Of a stretch of DNA of 64,000 bases, positions 16,913 to 24,436 are shown piece by piece (positions within the stretch are counted from its first letter, which is position 1; every line of letters begins with the position of its first letter). The stretch lies in contig NZ_JAQSUW010000011.1 of assembly GCF_028649395.1 (NCBI RefSeq), forward strand, positions 282,802-346,801, written 5' to 3'. A program made the translations under genes and the position numbers. The DNA is from Pseudomonas sp. Gutcm_11s. GTDB taxonomy: Bacteria > Pseudomonadota > Gammaproteobacteria > Pseudomonadales > Pseudomonadaceae. Below the pieces are notes generated by a model, which worked only from the letters and a program-made list of their open reading frames with translations, had not been told where the DNA came from and did not search any database.

Positions 16913-18203
16913 GGAAGAACTCCAGCATGGCGTCGCTGTTGACGCGGTAATTGAGGTTGCCGCAGTGCCCGCCGCGCGGGTAGACGGTCAGGCGCTCGCC
17001 GAAGGTGCGGCGCAGGAAACCGAGGTCGCCGGGGCCGAGAATCAGGTCGTCGGCGTTATGCATTACCGCCACCTTGGGACTCTTCTTGAGGTAGCTCTCC
17101 AGGGCGTACAGGCTCACCTGGTCGTTCAGTTGGAGCAGGCTGCCGCCGTCGTATTTCTTGCGCCAGTAGGGCAGCAGCTGCTCGACGATGTAGCAGTCGA
17201 AGTCGCACTGCAGTGCGCGCTTGAAGAAGGGCGTGAGACTGGTGCCCTCGCTGATCGGATAGCTGCGCGGGGTGATCAGGCCGCGGCGGTTGATCAGGTC
17301 GGCGGTGAAGGCCATGTCCGACACCGAGAAGCGGAACGAGCTGCCGATCAGCATCGCCAGCTGCTCGTTGCTGAGCTTCTGCCCGGACTGCTGGAAGTCG
17401 TAGAGCATGGCCTCGTTCATGTCGATATGGCCCTTCTCTTCGAAGTAGCGCGTGAGCTTGGCGAGGATCAGTTCGAAGTAGTTGGTGCTGTCGTCGACGC
17501 CCTTGACCCGTGTCTGCACCAGACGGTCCAGGTTGCTCACCGAGGTGTACAGGCTGACCGGGGGATTGAGCAGCAGCACGCGCTTGAAGTTGAAGCTGCG
17601 CAGCTGCTCGTCCAGCTCGCTGACGAAGGCCGCGTTGAGTGCCCCCAGGCTGTAGCCGGTGAGGTGGTACTCGCTGACGTCGAGGTCCGGCTGCTGTGCG
17701 CGCACGGCCATCATCACCCGGTACAGGTCCTCGGCATCCTGACGCGACAGGCCAGGGGTGGCGGTGCGCGATGCGGCGCTCATGAAGTCGTAGCTGGTCG
17801 GTGAGGACAGCTGCACGACGTGGTAGCCAGCGCCGTAGAACAGGCGCTTGAGCTCGTCGGTCTTGCCGCTGGCATAGCTGGCGCCGGTGCCGGAGATGAT
17901 GAAGATCAGCGGCGCTTGGCCTTTCTGCTTGGCCAGGCGGTAGCGCAGCTTGGTCACCGGCCAGAAGTTGTCCGGCAGCTCGAATTCGCGTTCGGGGCGC
18001 AGCTTGAGCTCGTAGTCGGCCTGGTCGATGTCGTCATCGCTAGGCAGTTCGGGCCGCAGCTCGGGTGGGGTGCCGGCGATGGTCGCCTCGAAGGGGTTGG
18101 CCAGCGGGTAGCCATAGCTGGCGATATCGATGTCGGCCGCCATGGCGGACGCAGCGAACAACAGGCCGCCGAGAGCGGCAGCGCAGGAGGCGAAACGGAG
18201 CAT
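16905..18203 (-). CDS. Exported alpha/beta-hydrolase fold protein, partner of MlaA-like gene
   Basis: A 432-residue protein with a signal peptide (MLRFASCAAALGG…AMA). The alpha/beta-hydrolase core begins near IFIISGTG. The nucleophile elbow GYSLG lies near residue 220, and a C-terminal PRGGHCGN contains the probable catalytic His. The Asp is probably in HNADDLILG. This suggests a periplasmic serine esterase or lipase-like enzyme. AAGGAA lies before the ATG. Overlap with the MlaA-like gene suggests joint work on envelope lipids, which is inference. Confidence 0.8.
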   Translation of the reverse strand: MLRFASCAAALGGLLFAASAMAADIDIASYGYPLANPFEATIAGTPPELRPELPSDDDIDQADYELKLRPEREFELPDNFWPVTKLRYRLAKQKGQAPLIFIISGTGASYASGKTDELKRLFYGAGYHVVQLSSPTSYDFMSAASRTATPGLSRQDAEDLYRVMMAVRAQQPDLDVSEYHLTGYSLGALNAAFVSELDEQLRSFNFKRVLLLNPPVSLYTSVSNLDRLVQTRVKGVDDSTNYFELILAKLTRYFEEKGHIDMNEAMLYDFQQSGQKLSNEQLAMLIGSSFRFSVSDMAFTADLINRRGLITPRSYPISEGTSLTPFFKRALQCDFDCYIVEQLLPYWRKKYDGGSLLQLNDQVSLYALESYLKKSPKVAVMHNADDLILGPGDLGFLRRTFGERLTVYPRGGHCGNLNYRVNSDAMLEFFRG

Positions 18204-18283
18204 GGCCTGATTCCTTGGCAAAGGACTGCTGAAGTGAATACCGGCGTTATGACAAGTGCAAGCGTCGGGAAGTGCCGTTTCGT

Positions 18284-18850
18284 TTAGTCCAGTGCGTTGA
18301 GGCTCTGCACCCAGATCAGCTCGCAGGCGCCCTGGCCGATGTCATCGCGGGTCAGCGAGCTCTGCCAGAGGAAACCGTCGTCACCATCGACCCGTACCAG
18401 TTGCCCGGCCAGGCTGATGCGCTGGCCGGGCTCGATGCGCTCCAGCGCCCGGGCCACGGTCTTGTCGGCGGGAATCAGGTGCATGTTGGCGCTGTGCGTT
18501 TCGATGTCACGGCGGGGGATCGGGAAGTCGTCGGTACGCCAGCGATACCAGCGGTTGCCCTGGCTGATGTCGATGCGGGCCAGCACTTGCGGGTCGGCCA
18601 TGGGGCCCCAGCCCAGCGCCAGGTCGGTGGGCGAGACCTTGGCGCCGCGGTCGAAGAGATAGTCTTCGCGGCCGAGCACCAGGGCTTCGAGCTGGAAAGG
18701 TTGCAGCGGGGTGATGGTGTGGCCTTTGAGGCGGATCACCCCGTCCGGAGTCGCCACCTGTGGCGTCTCGTGCGCTGGGCGCAGCCACTGCCAGGTGAAC
18801 GCGAGAAGCGTCAGCAGGATCAGGGCGAGGAGCAGGCGGCGGGCGTTCAT
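18284..18850 (-). CDS. Conserved hypothetical membrane-anchored protein
   Basis: The 188-residue protein has one N-terminal membrane segment (about 6-23), and the remainder is predicted periplasmic. It includes GREDYLFDRGAKVSPTDLAL and WQSSLTRDD-like segments also seen in other bacterial proteins of unknown function. No catalytic motif is recognised. It lies 80 bases upstream of the hydrolase/MlaA pair on the same strand and may be transcribed with it. Confidence 0.75.
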   Translation of the reverse strand: MNARRLLLALILLTLLAFTWQWLRPAHETPQVATPDGVIRLKGHTITPLQPFQLEALVLGREDYLFDRGAKVSPTDLALGWGPMADPQVLARIDISQGNRWYRWRTDDFPIPRRDIETHSANMHLIPADKTVARALERIEPGQRISLAGQLVRVDGDDGFLWQSSLTRDDIGQGACELIWVQSLNALD

Positions 18851-18934
18851 GACGGTAATTCTAGTGTTCCGGTCTTGCGCTCGGGCGCGAGCGGATTAAG
18901 CTGGGCGCCTTTTTCGGACCACCGGAGCGCCAAG

Positions 18935-19306
18935 ATGTCCCGCCATATTCCTCTTCTGCTGCTGTTGCTGGTATTGCCGCTGTGGCTGGCGGCCAGCTAT
19001 GGCGTGCGTTTCGCCCTGATGGAGGATGGCCAGTGGGTCGGCCTCTGCGTCGAGCAGGCTTCGCGCTGGGAATGCCAGGCGCGCGCCAGCCTCGGCTACT
19101 TGATCCACTTCCGTGTGATCGCCTGGACCGCTCTGGTCCTGGCCGTGCTGGCCTTCGTCGCACCGGGCAAGGTGGGTCGCGTGCTGGCCGGTCTGGCGCT
19201 GCTGTTCGGCATCCCGGCGCTGGTGCTGTACAGCGCCAGCCTGGCGGTGTTTGCCCTGGTCCTGGCCGGCCTGCGTCTGGTGCGGGCGCCGCGCGCGGCG
19301 GCCTGA
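18935..19306 (+). CDS. Small multi-span membrane protein, function unknown
   Basis: A 123-residue protein with an N-terminal hydrophobic segment (MSRHIPLLLLLLVLPLWLAA), a short polar loop with two Cys (GLCVEQASRWECQA), and two or three further membrane segments. The start is the ATG at 18935 after CCGGAG. The frame is open far upstream on this strand, but that part lies opposite the previous gene and is not credible. It is divergent from that gene and converges on the lipoprotein gene. Confidence 0.75.
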   Translation: MSRHIPLLLLLLVLPLWLAASYGVRFALMEDGQWVGLCVEQASRWECQARASLGYLIHFRVIAWTALVLAVLAFVAPGKVGRVLAGLALLFGIPALVLYSASLAVFALVLAGLRLVRAPRAAA

Positions 19307-19313
19307 AAACTCT

Positions 19314-19724
19314 TCAGTCGCGCGGTGCCGGGCAGGGCTCGGACTCGCCGGGCTGCAGGCGTACCTGCAGCGGCGTGCTGAAGGGGATGAGGGCGGTCTG
19401 ATACCCGGCCGCCGTCACGCACCATTCCCAGTAGTAGACCAGACGACCATGCAGGAACATGACTTCGGCCTGCCACTCATGCTGGCTGGCGAAGCGAGCT
19501 ATTCCCTCGGCATCGGTGCCGCGCGTTTCGCGTGACTGCTCGAAGGGCGTCGGATGGGCGCGGGCGATCAGGGTGACGCTGGCGCCGGCCAGTGGCTGGT
19601 CCTGTTCATCCAGCACCTGTAGCTCGGCCTCGGGCTGGGTGGTGCGGTAGGCGGGGTAGGGCACGCAGGCGCTCAGGCCGAGGGCCAGCAGCGCCGCGAG
19701 TATTGATCTGAGTGATCTGGGCAT
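19314..19724 (-). CDS. Lipoprotein with Ig/CarboxypepD-like fold, function unknown
   Basis: A 136-residue lipoprotein (signal with LSAC, Cys20). The mature part begins with a PEAELQVLDEQDQPLAGASV segment, typical of a small beta-sandwich regulatory-like domain. GGAGG is positioned before the ATG at 19724. It sits 14 bases after the GH17 gene on the same strand, so it is probably its operon partner in the envelope. The function is not known. Confidence 0.8.
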   Translation of the reverse strand: MPRSLRSILAALLALGLSACVPYPAYRTTQPEAELQVLDEQDQPLAGASVTLIARAHPTPFEQSRETRGTDAEGIARFASQHEWQAEVMFLHGRLVYYWEWCVTAAGYQTALIPFSTPLQVRLQPGESEPCPAPRD

Positions 19725-19738
19725 CCTTGCCCTCCGTT

Positions 19739-21292
19739 TCAGCCGCGCGAGTGGCGCAGGCTGCGCCACAGGGCGATGACCAGCAGGGCGCAGGTCAGTG
19801 CCCAACCGACGGCTTGCAGGTTGTGCAGACCTTCCTGATACAGCTGCGGGGCGATGCCGGCGCCGAGGATGGCGGTCAGCAGGGCGATCTCGCGACGCGG
19901 ACCGCGCACCGGGCGGCACAGGTAGACCAGCGCCGGCAGCAGCAGGGCCAGGCTGGGGAAGCTGCGGTAGCGCGAGTCGAACACCAGGCCGAGCATCAGC
20001 ACCGCACCGGCGAAGCCGGCTGCTGCCAGCCACCAGCCGCCGCGTGCTTCCAGCCAGGCGAAGGCGCGCTCGCGCCAGCCACTGCGGGCCGACAGGGCCA
20101 GCACCGCGTGGGCCAATACCAGCAGATTCAACGCGACCAGCGCCGCGGCCCACAGCCATTCGCCCCAGTAACGGCTGGTGATCAGTGCCAGCTCACTCCA
20201 GCCGAGGATGCTGGCGGCGCCGAGGGCGGCGGTGAACGGCAGCAGTAGGGCCGAGCGAGTCGAGGCCGGGCGACCGGCAAGGACCAGCGCGGCGAGCAGC
20301 AGCAGGCCGCTGGCGCCCAGCCACAGCGGCCAGTGCGGCAGGTTGGACACCGGGCCGGCGAGAATGCCCTTGTCCTGGCGGTCGGCATCGAACAGGCCCC
20401 AGTAACCGCCGACCGCGCCTTCGCTGTCGCGCTTCCACGGCTGGTCGAAGGCCTCGATCAGGTTGTACTTCCAGCCATTTTCCTCTGCCATCTTGACGAA
20501 GCCACGGATGAACAGGGCCTCGTTGACCCGGCTCGGCAGCGCCGTCTCACGCTGGCGGCCCTCGCTGGGCCAGCCGGTCTCGCCGATCAGAATGTCCTTC
20601 GGCGCATAGGCGGTGCCGAAGCTGCGGCGCACGTTGGCGACCTGGCTCAGCGCGGCGTCGATGCCGGTTGGATCGTCTTCCCAGTACGGCAGCAGGTGGA
20701 TGGTGATGAAGTCCACCGCCGGCGCCACTTCCGGGTGCTTGATCCAGAACTCCCAGACATCGGCATAGGTGACCGGCTGCTTGACCTTGCCCTTGACCTC
20801 GGCGATCAGCGTCGCCAGTTGGGCGCCGGTGACTTCCTTGCGCAGCAGCGACTCGTTGCCGACGATCACCGCCTCGACCACGTCCGGATTGGCGTTGGCC
20901 GCCTTGATCAGGGCGTCGATTTCCTTCTGGTTATCCAGCGGGTTGCTGTTGATCCAGGCGCCCAGCAGCACCTTGAGGCCGTGCTTGCGCGCGATGTCCG
21001 GCAGCATCTCCAGGCCGGTCATGGAGTAGGTGCGCACGCACTCGAAGCGCTTGGCCAGCTGGGTGAAGTCGGTCTCCACCTGCTCCGGACGGATCTGGAA
21101 GGGCTGGTCGAAGGGCGACTGGTCCTTGCCGAATGGCGTGTAGGAGGCGCACTGCAGCTTGTGCGTGGGGGTGGCAGCATCGGCGAGGATCACCGGTTTG
21201 CCAACCCAGTACCAGGCGGCACCAAGCGCGGCGAGGGCGAGCAGGAGGGCGAACAGGTACGGCAGGATATGGGCGCGCGGGCTAGTGGTCAT
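19739..21292 (-). CDS. GH17-domain membrane glucan transglycosylase/glucanase-like protein
   Basis: A 517-residue protein. An N-terminal membrane anchor (about 10-32) is followed by a periplasmic glycoside hydrolase family 17 domain (about 45-310) with acid/base Glu147 in GNESLL and nucleophile Glu238 in GETGWPSEG. Seven or eight membrane segments fill the C-terminal 200 residues. GH17 domains of Pseudomonas with this kind of sequence have been described as beta-1,3-glucan transglycosylases, and a link to cyclic or osmoregulated glucans is plausible. It forms a pair with the downstream lipoprotein. Confidence 0.85.
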   Translation of the reverse strand: MTTSPRAHILPYLFALLLALAALGAAWYWVGKPVILADAATPTHKLQCASYTPFGKDQSPFDQPFQIRPEQVETDFTQLAKRFECVRTYSMTGLEMLPDIARKHGLKVLLGAWINSNPLDNQKEIDALIKAANANPDVVEAVIVGNESLLRKEVTGAQLATLIAEVKGKVKQPVTYADVWEFWIKHPEVAPAVDFITIHLLPYWEDDPTGIDAALSQVANVRRSFGTAYAPKDILIGETGWPSEGRQRETALPSRVNEALFIRGFVKMAEENGWKYNLIEAFDQPWKRDSEGAVGGYWGLFDADRQDKGILAGPVSNLPHWPLWLGASGLLLLAALVLAGRPASTRSALLLPFTAALGAASILGWSELALITSRYWGEWLWAAALVALNLLVLAHAVLALSARSGWRERAFAWLEARGGWWLAAAGFAGAVLMLGLVFDSRYRSFPSLALLLPALVYLCRPVRGPRREIALLTAILGAGIAPQLYQEGLHNLQAVGWALTCALLVIALWRSLRHSRG

Positions 21293-21361
21293 GTCGTCTG
21301 CGGATGCGAGGTGGCAAAGCCGCGCATCTTAGCGGAGCCGCGCGCCCGCGGACAGCGGCGC

Positions 21362-21586
21362 TCAGGCGTGATGATGCAACCAGGCGTGTTTGGGGATAGC
21401 GCTGTCGCTGGCCTTGTTGCCCTCGATACGCTTCCAGATCTTCTCGTGGAAGTAGAAGCCTACCGAGTTGCACAGTGGCTCGACCGCTGCGACCAGCCCG
21501 CCGACGGCGATGCTGCCGGTCAGGGCGTAGGTGACGCTGAAGGCGATGCAGAAGTGCATGAGGGTGAAGGTCACTGTCTTGAGCAT
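21362..21586 (-). CDS. DUF2061 small membrane protein
   Basis: A 74-residue protein with two hydrophobic segments (about 5-40) and the DUF2061 pattern: HF/AFSVTYALTGS, then VEPLCNSVGFYFHEKIW. The C-terminus is His-rich (HAWLHHHA). GAGGTG precedes the ATG at 21586. A near-perfect Fur-box-like sequence lies 15 bases upstream of the start codon, so iron-regulated expression is likely. The family function is unknown. Confidence 0.88.
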   Translation of the reverse strand: MLKTVTFTLMHFCIAFSVTYALTGSIAVGGLVAAVEPLCNSVGFYFHEKIWKRIEGNKASDSAIPKHAWLHHHA

Positions 21587-21600
21587 GATGCACCTCGAAG

Positions 21601-21616
21601 AATGAGAATTGTTCTT
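21601..21616 (-). promoter_or_regulatory. Putative Fur box in the DUF2061 leader
   Basis: AATGAGAATTGTTCTT matches 14 of 16 positions of the Pseudomonas-type Fur core AATGAGAATTATTCTC. It lies just upstream of the ribosome-binding site, where bound Fur would block transcription. Confidence 0.55.
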
Positions 21617-21687
21617 TCTTGAGGTGGAAGATAGTCCCCGACAGTGCTGCCGAGAAATCGACGTTGGTCATGGTTTTGATAGTCAGG

Positions 21688-23913
21688 CTATATCGATTTT
21701 AGGAAATCGATTTTAGATGGCCTGTGCTCGGCCGGCAGCAATTCGCTACCGACGTGGCCCGCTTCGAAGTCGCTGAGGAACTGTGCCAGCTCGTCCAGCG
21801 GTATTGGTCTGCTGAGCAGGTAGCCCTGGATGAAGTCGCAGTTCAATTCGCGCAGGAAGGCGAGCTGCGCCGCGTTCTCCACCCCTTCGGCGACCACCTT
21901 GAGATGGAGGGTATGGGCCATGCCGACGATGGCCTGGACGATCTGCCGGTCGGCGTTGGCCTCAGGCAGCTCGAGCATGAAGGAGCGGTCGACCTTCAGG
22001 GTGTCCAGCGGCAGGCGCTTGAGGTAGGCGAGGGAGGAGTAGCCGGTGCCGAAGTCGTCGATGGAGATGCTCACGCCCAGCTCGCGAATGCGCTGCAGTA
22101 GGCTGAGGGCCTGGTTGACGTTGCTCATCAGGGCGTTCTCGGTTACCTCCAGCTCCAGGCGCTGGGCGCGCAAGCCGGAGTTCTTCAGCGCCTGGGCTAC
22201 CTCGTCGGGCAGGTCGTCATGGCTGAGGTTGAGCGCCGAGCAGTTCACCGTCACGCGCAGGTCATGCTGTGCGTGCTTGCTGCTGAGCTGGCGCATGTCC
22301 TGGCAGGCGCGGCGCAGTACCCAGGCATCCAGCTCGCCGATGAAGCCGTTGGCTTCGGCGATGCCGATGAAGCGGTCCGGAGAGAGCAGGCCCAGGCGTG
22401 GATGCTGCCAGCGCACCAGGGCTTCCACCTTGCCGATATGGCCGCTGCCCAGGTCGAGTATCGGCTGGTAATGCAGCAGCAGGCCGCGGTCCTTCTTCAG
22501 GGCCTGGCGCAGCTCTTCTTCCAGCTCCAGCTCCATGCTCGCCTTGTTGCGCAGGTGCTCGCTGAAGAAGTGCACGGCGTTGCGTCCGCTGCCTTTCGAT
22601 TGATAGAGGGCCAGGTCGGCGTGCTTGAGCAGCTCCTCGCAGGTCTCCCCGTCACGCGGGTAGATGGCGATGCCGACGCTGGTGGTCATCACCATGTGTC
22701 GGCGGGCCAGGGTGATCGGCTTCTTCATCCGCGCCATGATTCGGCGCGCCAGGTTGCGCGCCTCTTCGATGCGATTGAGGCTGACCAGGATGCAGAACTC
22801 GTCGCCGCCGAAGCGCGCGACCACGTCCTGGTCGCGCAGGGTGCCACGAATGCGCTCGGCGACTTCCTTGAGCAGCTGGTCGCCGGCGTCATGGCCGAGG
22901 CTGTCGTTGATCCGCTTGAAGTGATCGATATCGAGGAACATCAGCGCCATCGCCTGGCCCAGCTGGGCATGGCTGCGCAGCTTCTCGGCGAATACCTCGT
23001 TGAACGAGCGGCGGTTGAGCAGGTTGGTCAACGGGTCGTAATGCGCCGCCTGCTGCAAAGAGGCGCGCGCCTGGTTGAGCTGGTTGAGCAGGGAGTTGAC
23101 GCGCAGCAGGTCGCGCTCCTTGTGCTGCAGCTTGCGGTCGGCCCAGGCCGCACCCAGCCCACCGCCGATGGCGAATAGGGCAAGCAGGCCAATGCTCAGA
23201 CCCAGTTGCAGAGTGTTGCCGGTGCTCTGCAGCTGCAGCGGCGTGCCCAGTGGCACGACCATTTCCAGCGCCCACATGCCGGTGAAGTGCATGGACACGA
23301 TTGCGCCGCCCATCACCAGGCTGGCGGCGATGCGCAGCAGTTGATGCAGCAGGCCGTCGCGGCCGCGGAAGAACAGCGACAGTTGCAGGGCGGCGAGGCT
23401 GGCGACGATGGCGATGACCACGGACAGGGCGAACAGCTCCGGGCGGTAGTACAGCTGGGCTTCCGAGCGGATGGCGGCCATGCCGCTGTAGTGCATCAGG
23501 GCGATGCCCAGGCCGATGCACAGTGCCGCCAGCAGGCGCTGGCGTAGGGTAGGGTGGGATTTGGCGAGGCCGGGCATGGCCAGCAGCGCGGCCAGCAGCA
23601 CCGCCAGCAGGGAGAAGATCGTCGTCGGTATGTCGTAGCTCACCGCCACCGGAGCCTGGAAGGCGAGCATGGCGATGAAGTGCATGCTCCACACGCCGCC
23701 GCCGAGGCTCAGGGCACCGACCGCGCACCAGTTGCGCCGTGCCTCGAAGCGTTCGGCATGGCCGGCGCGCTCGGCGAAGCTCAGGGTGGCGTAGCCGGCC
23801 AGACAGGCGACCACATACGAGAGCATGACGAGGCCTGGGACGTGGCTGCAGTCCAGGAGGATTTGTGCGCCGTCGGGTACGGCGGTGAAAAAGCGCAGAC
23901 CCAGCCAATCCAT
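21688..23913 (-). CDS. MHYT-GGDEF-EAL membrane protein (MucR/NbdA-like c-di-GMP enzyme)
   Basis: The 741-residue protein has an N-terminal seven-span MHYT sensor domain (about 1-250) with the motifs SMHFIAM, LMHYSGM and SMHFTGM, proposed to bind copper, oxygen or NO. A GGDEF domain (about 290-455) is intact, with an RDQD inhibitory site five residues before GGDEF. The EAL domain (about 475-725) is intact (EALVRW, ELEVTEN, DDFGTGYSS, KVDRSF, AEGVE, QGYLLSRP). Both synthesis and hydrolysis are possible. P. aeruginosa has two such proteins: MucR, which feeds alginate synthesis, and NbdA, whose GGDEF is degenerate. The intact GGDEF here is closer to MucR in that respect. Confidence 0.93.
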   Translation of the reverse strand: MDWLGLRFFTAVPDGAQILLDCSHVPGLVMLSYVVACLAGYATLSFAERAGHAERFEARRNWCAVGALSLGGGVWSMHFIAMLAFQAPVAVSYDIPTTIFSLLAVLLAALLAMPGLAKSHPTLRQRLLAALCIGLGIALMHYSGMAAIRSEAQLYYRPELFALSVVIAIVASLAALQLSLFFRGRDGLLHQLLRIAASLVMGGAIVSMHFTGMWALEMVVPLGTPLQLQSTGNTLQLGLSIGLLALFAIGGGLGAAWADRKLQHKERDLLRVNSLLNQLNQARASLQQAAHYDPLTNLLNRRSFNEVFAEKLRSHAQLGQAMALMFLDIDHFKRINDSLGHDAGDQLLKEVAERIRGTLRDQDVVARFGGDEFCILVSLNRIEEARNLARRIMARMKKPITLARRHMVMTTSVGIAIYPRDGETCEELLKHADLALYQSKGSGRNAVHFFSEHLRNKASMELELEEELRQALKKDRGLLLHYQPILDLGSGHIGKVEALVRWQHPRLGLLSPDRFIGIAEANGFIGELDAWVLRRACQDMRQLSSKHAQHDLRVTVNCSALNLSHDDLPDEVAQALKNSGLRAQRLELEVTENALMSNVNQALSLLQRIRELGVSISIDDFGTGYSSLAYLKRLPLDTLKVDRSFMLELPEANADRQIVQAIVGMAHTLHLKVVAEGVENAAQLAFLRELNCDFIQGYLLSRPIPLDELAQFLSDFEAGHVGSELLPAEHRPSKIDFLKSI

Positions 23914-24011
23914 AGCAGGTGACCTCGGGGGCAGAGTGCAGGGGACTACAGGCTCAGGAAGCTGTGAGTATAGACGCCCGTACCAAATTCCAAATTCGTG
24001 CTGCCCGGCCT

Positions 24012-24055
24012 CTAAGACTTTGGTCGAGAAGGGGCTTTGGCTACGACTAAGGTCG
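24012..24055. promoter_or_regulatory. Two direct repeats upstream of yjcH-actP
   Basis: CTAAGACTTTGGTCG (24012-24026) and CTACGACTAAGGTCG (24041-24055) agree at 12 of 15 positions, with starts 29 bases apart. The second contains the inverted repeat ACGAC-N4-GTCGT. They look like tandem operator sites. A LuxR-type response regulator such as CrbR/ErdR, which controls acetate genes in related bacteria, is a candidate; this is inference. Confidence 0.5.
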
Positions 24056-24117
24056 TCTGTCTCGCCCCCGCAGTCGCTCGCAGAGTGGCCTCACCCGTAA
24101 ATCGTGCTGTGGAGGAC

Positions 24118-24125
24118 AACAACAA
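24118..24125 (+). promoter_or_regulatory. Hfq/Crc catabolite-repression motif at the yjcH start codon
   Basis: AACAACAA fits the AAnAANAA-type motif bound by Hfq with Crc in Pseudomonas. It lies between the Shine-Dalgarno GGAGG and the ATG, ending on the A of ATG. Binding there would block translation of the acetate permease operon. Confidence 0.6.
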
Positions 24126-24436
24126 TGAACGACAGCGTCTACAAGCGGATTGAACAGAGTCCGCGCTTCAAGGAGCTGGTCGCCAAGCGCGACCGCTTTG
24201 CCTGGATCCTATCCGCCATCATGCTTGGCCTGTATGTGGCCTTCATCCTGCTGATCGCCTTCGACCCGCAACTGCTCGGTACCCGCATCAGCGATGACTC
24301 GCCGATGACCCTGGGCATCCCCATGGGGGTCGGCCTGATCCTTTCCGCCTTCGTGCTGACCGGTATCTACGTCAAACGCGCCAACGGCGAGTTCGACCGT
24401 CTGAACCAGGAAATCCTGGATGAGGTGCAGAAATGA
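24125..24436 (+). CDS. yjcH: DUF485 inner-membrane protein YjcH
   Basis: A 103-residue protein with two membrane segments (about 28-48 and 63-85) of the DUF485 family. It begins with [19 protein letters not shown], the family signature. It is nearly always encoded directly upstream of actP, and its stop overlaps the actP start by four bases here (ATGA). GGAGG precedes the ATG. It presumably assists or modulates the acetate permease; its mechanism is unknown. Confidence 0.95.
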   Translation: MNDSVYKRIEQSPRFKELVAKRDRFAWILSAIMLGLYVAFILLIAFDPQLLGTRISDDSPMTLGIPMGVGLILSAFVLTGIYVKRANGEFDRLNQEILDEVQK

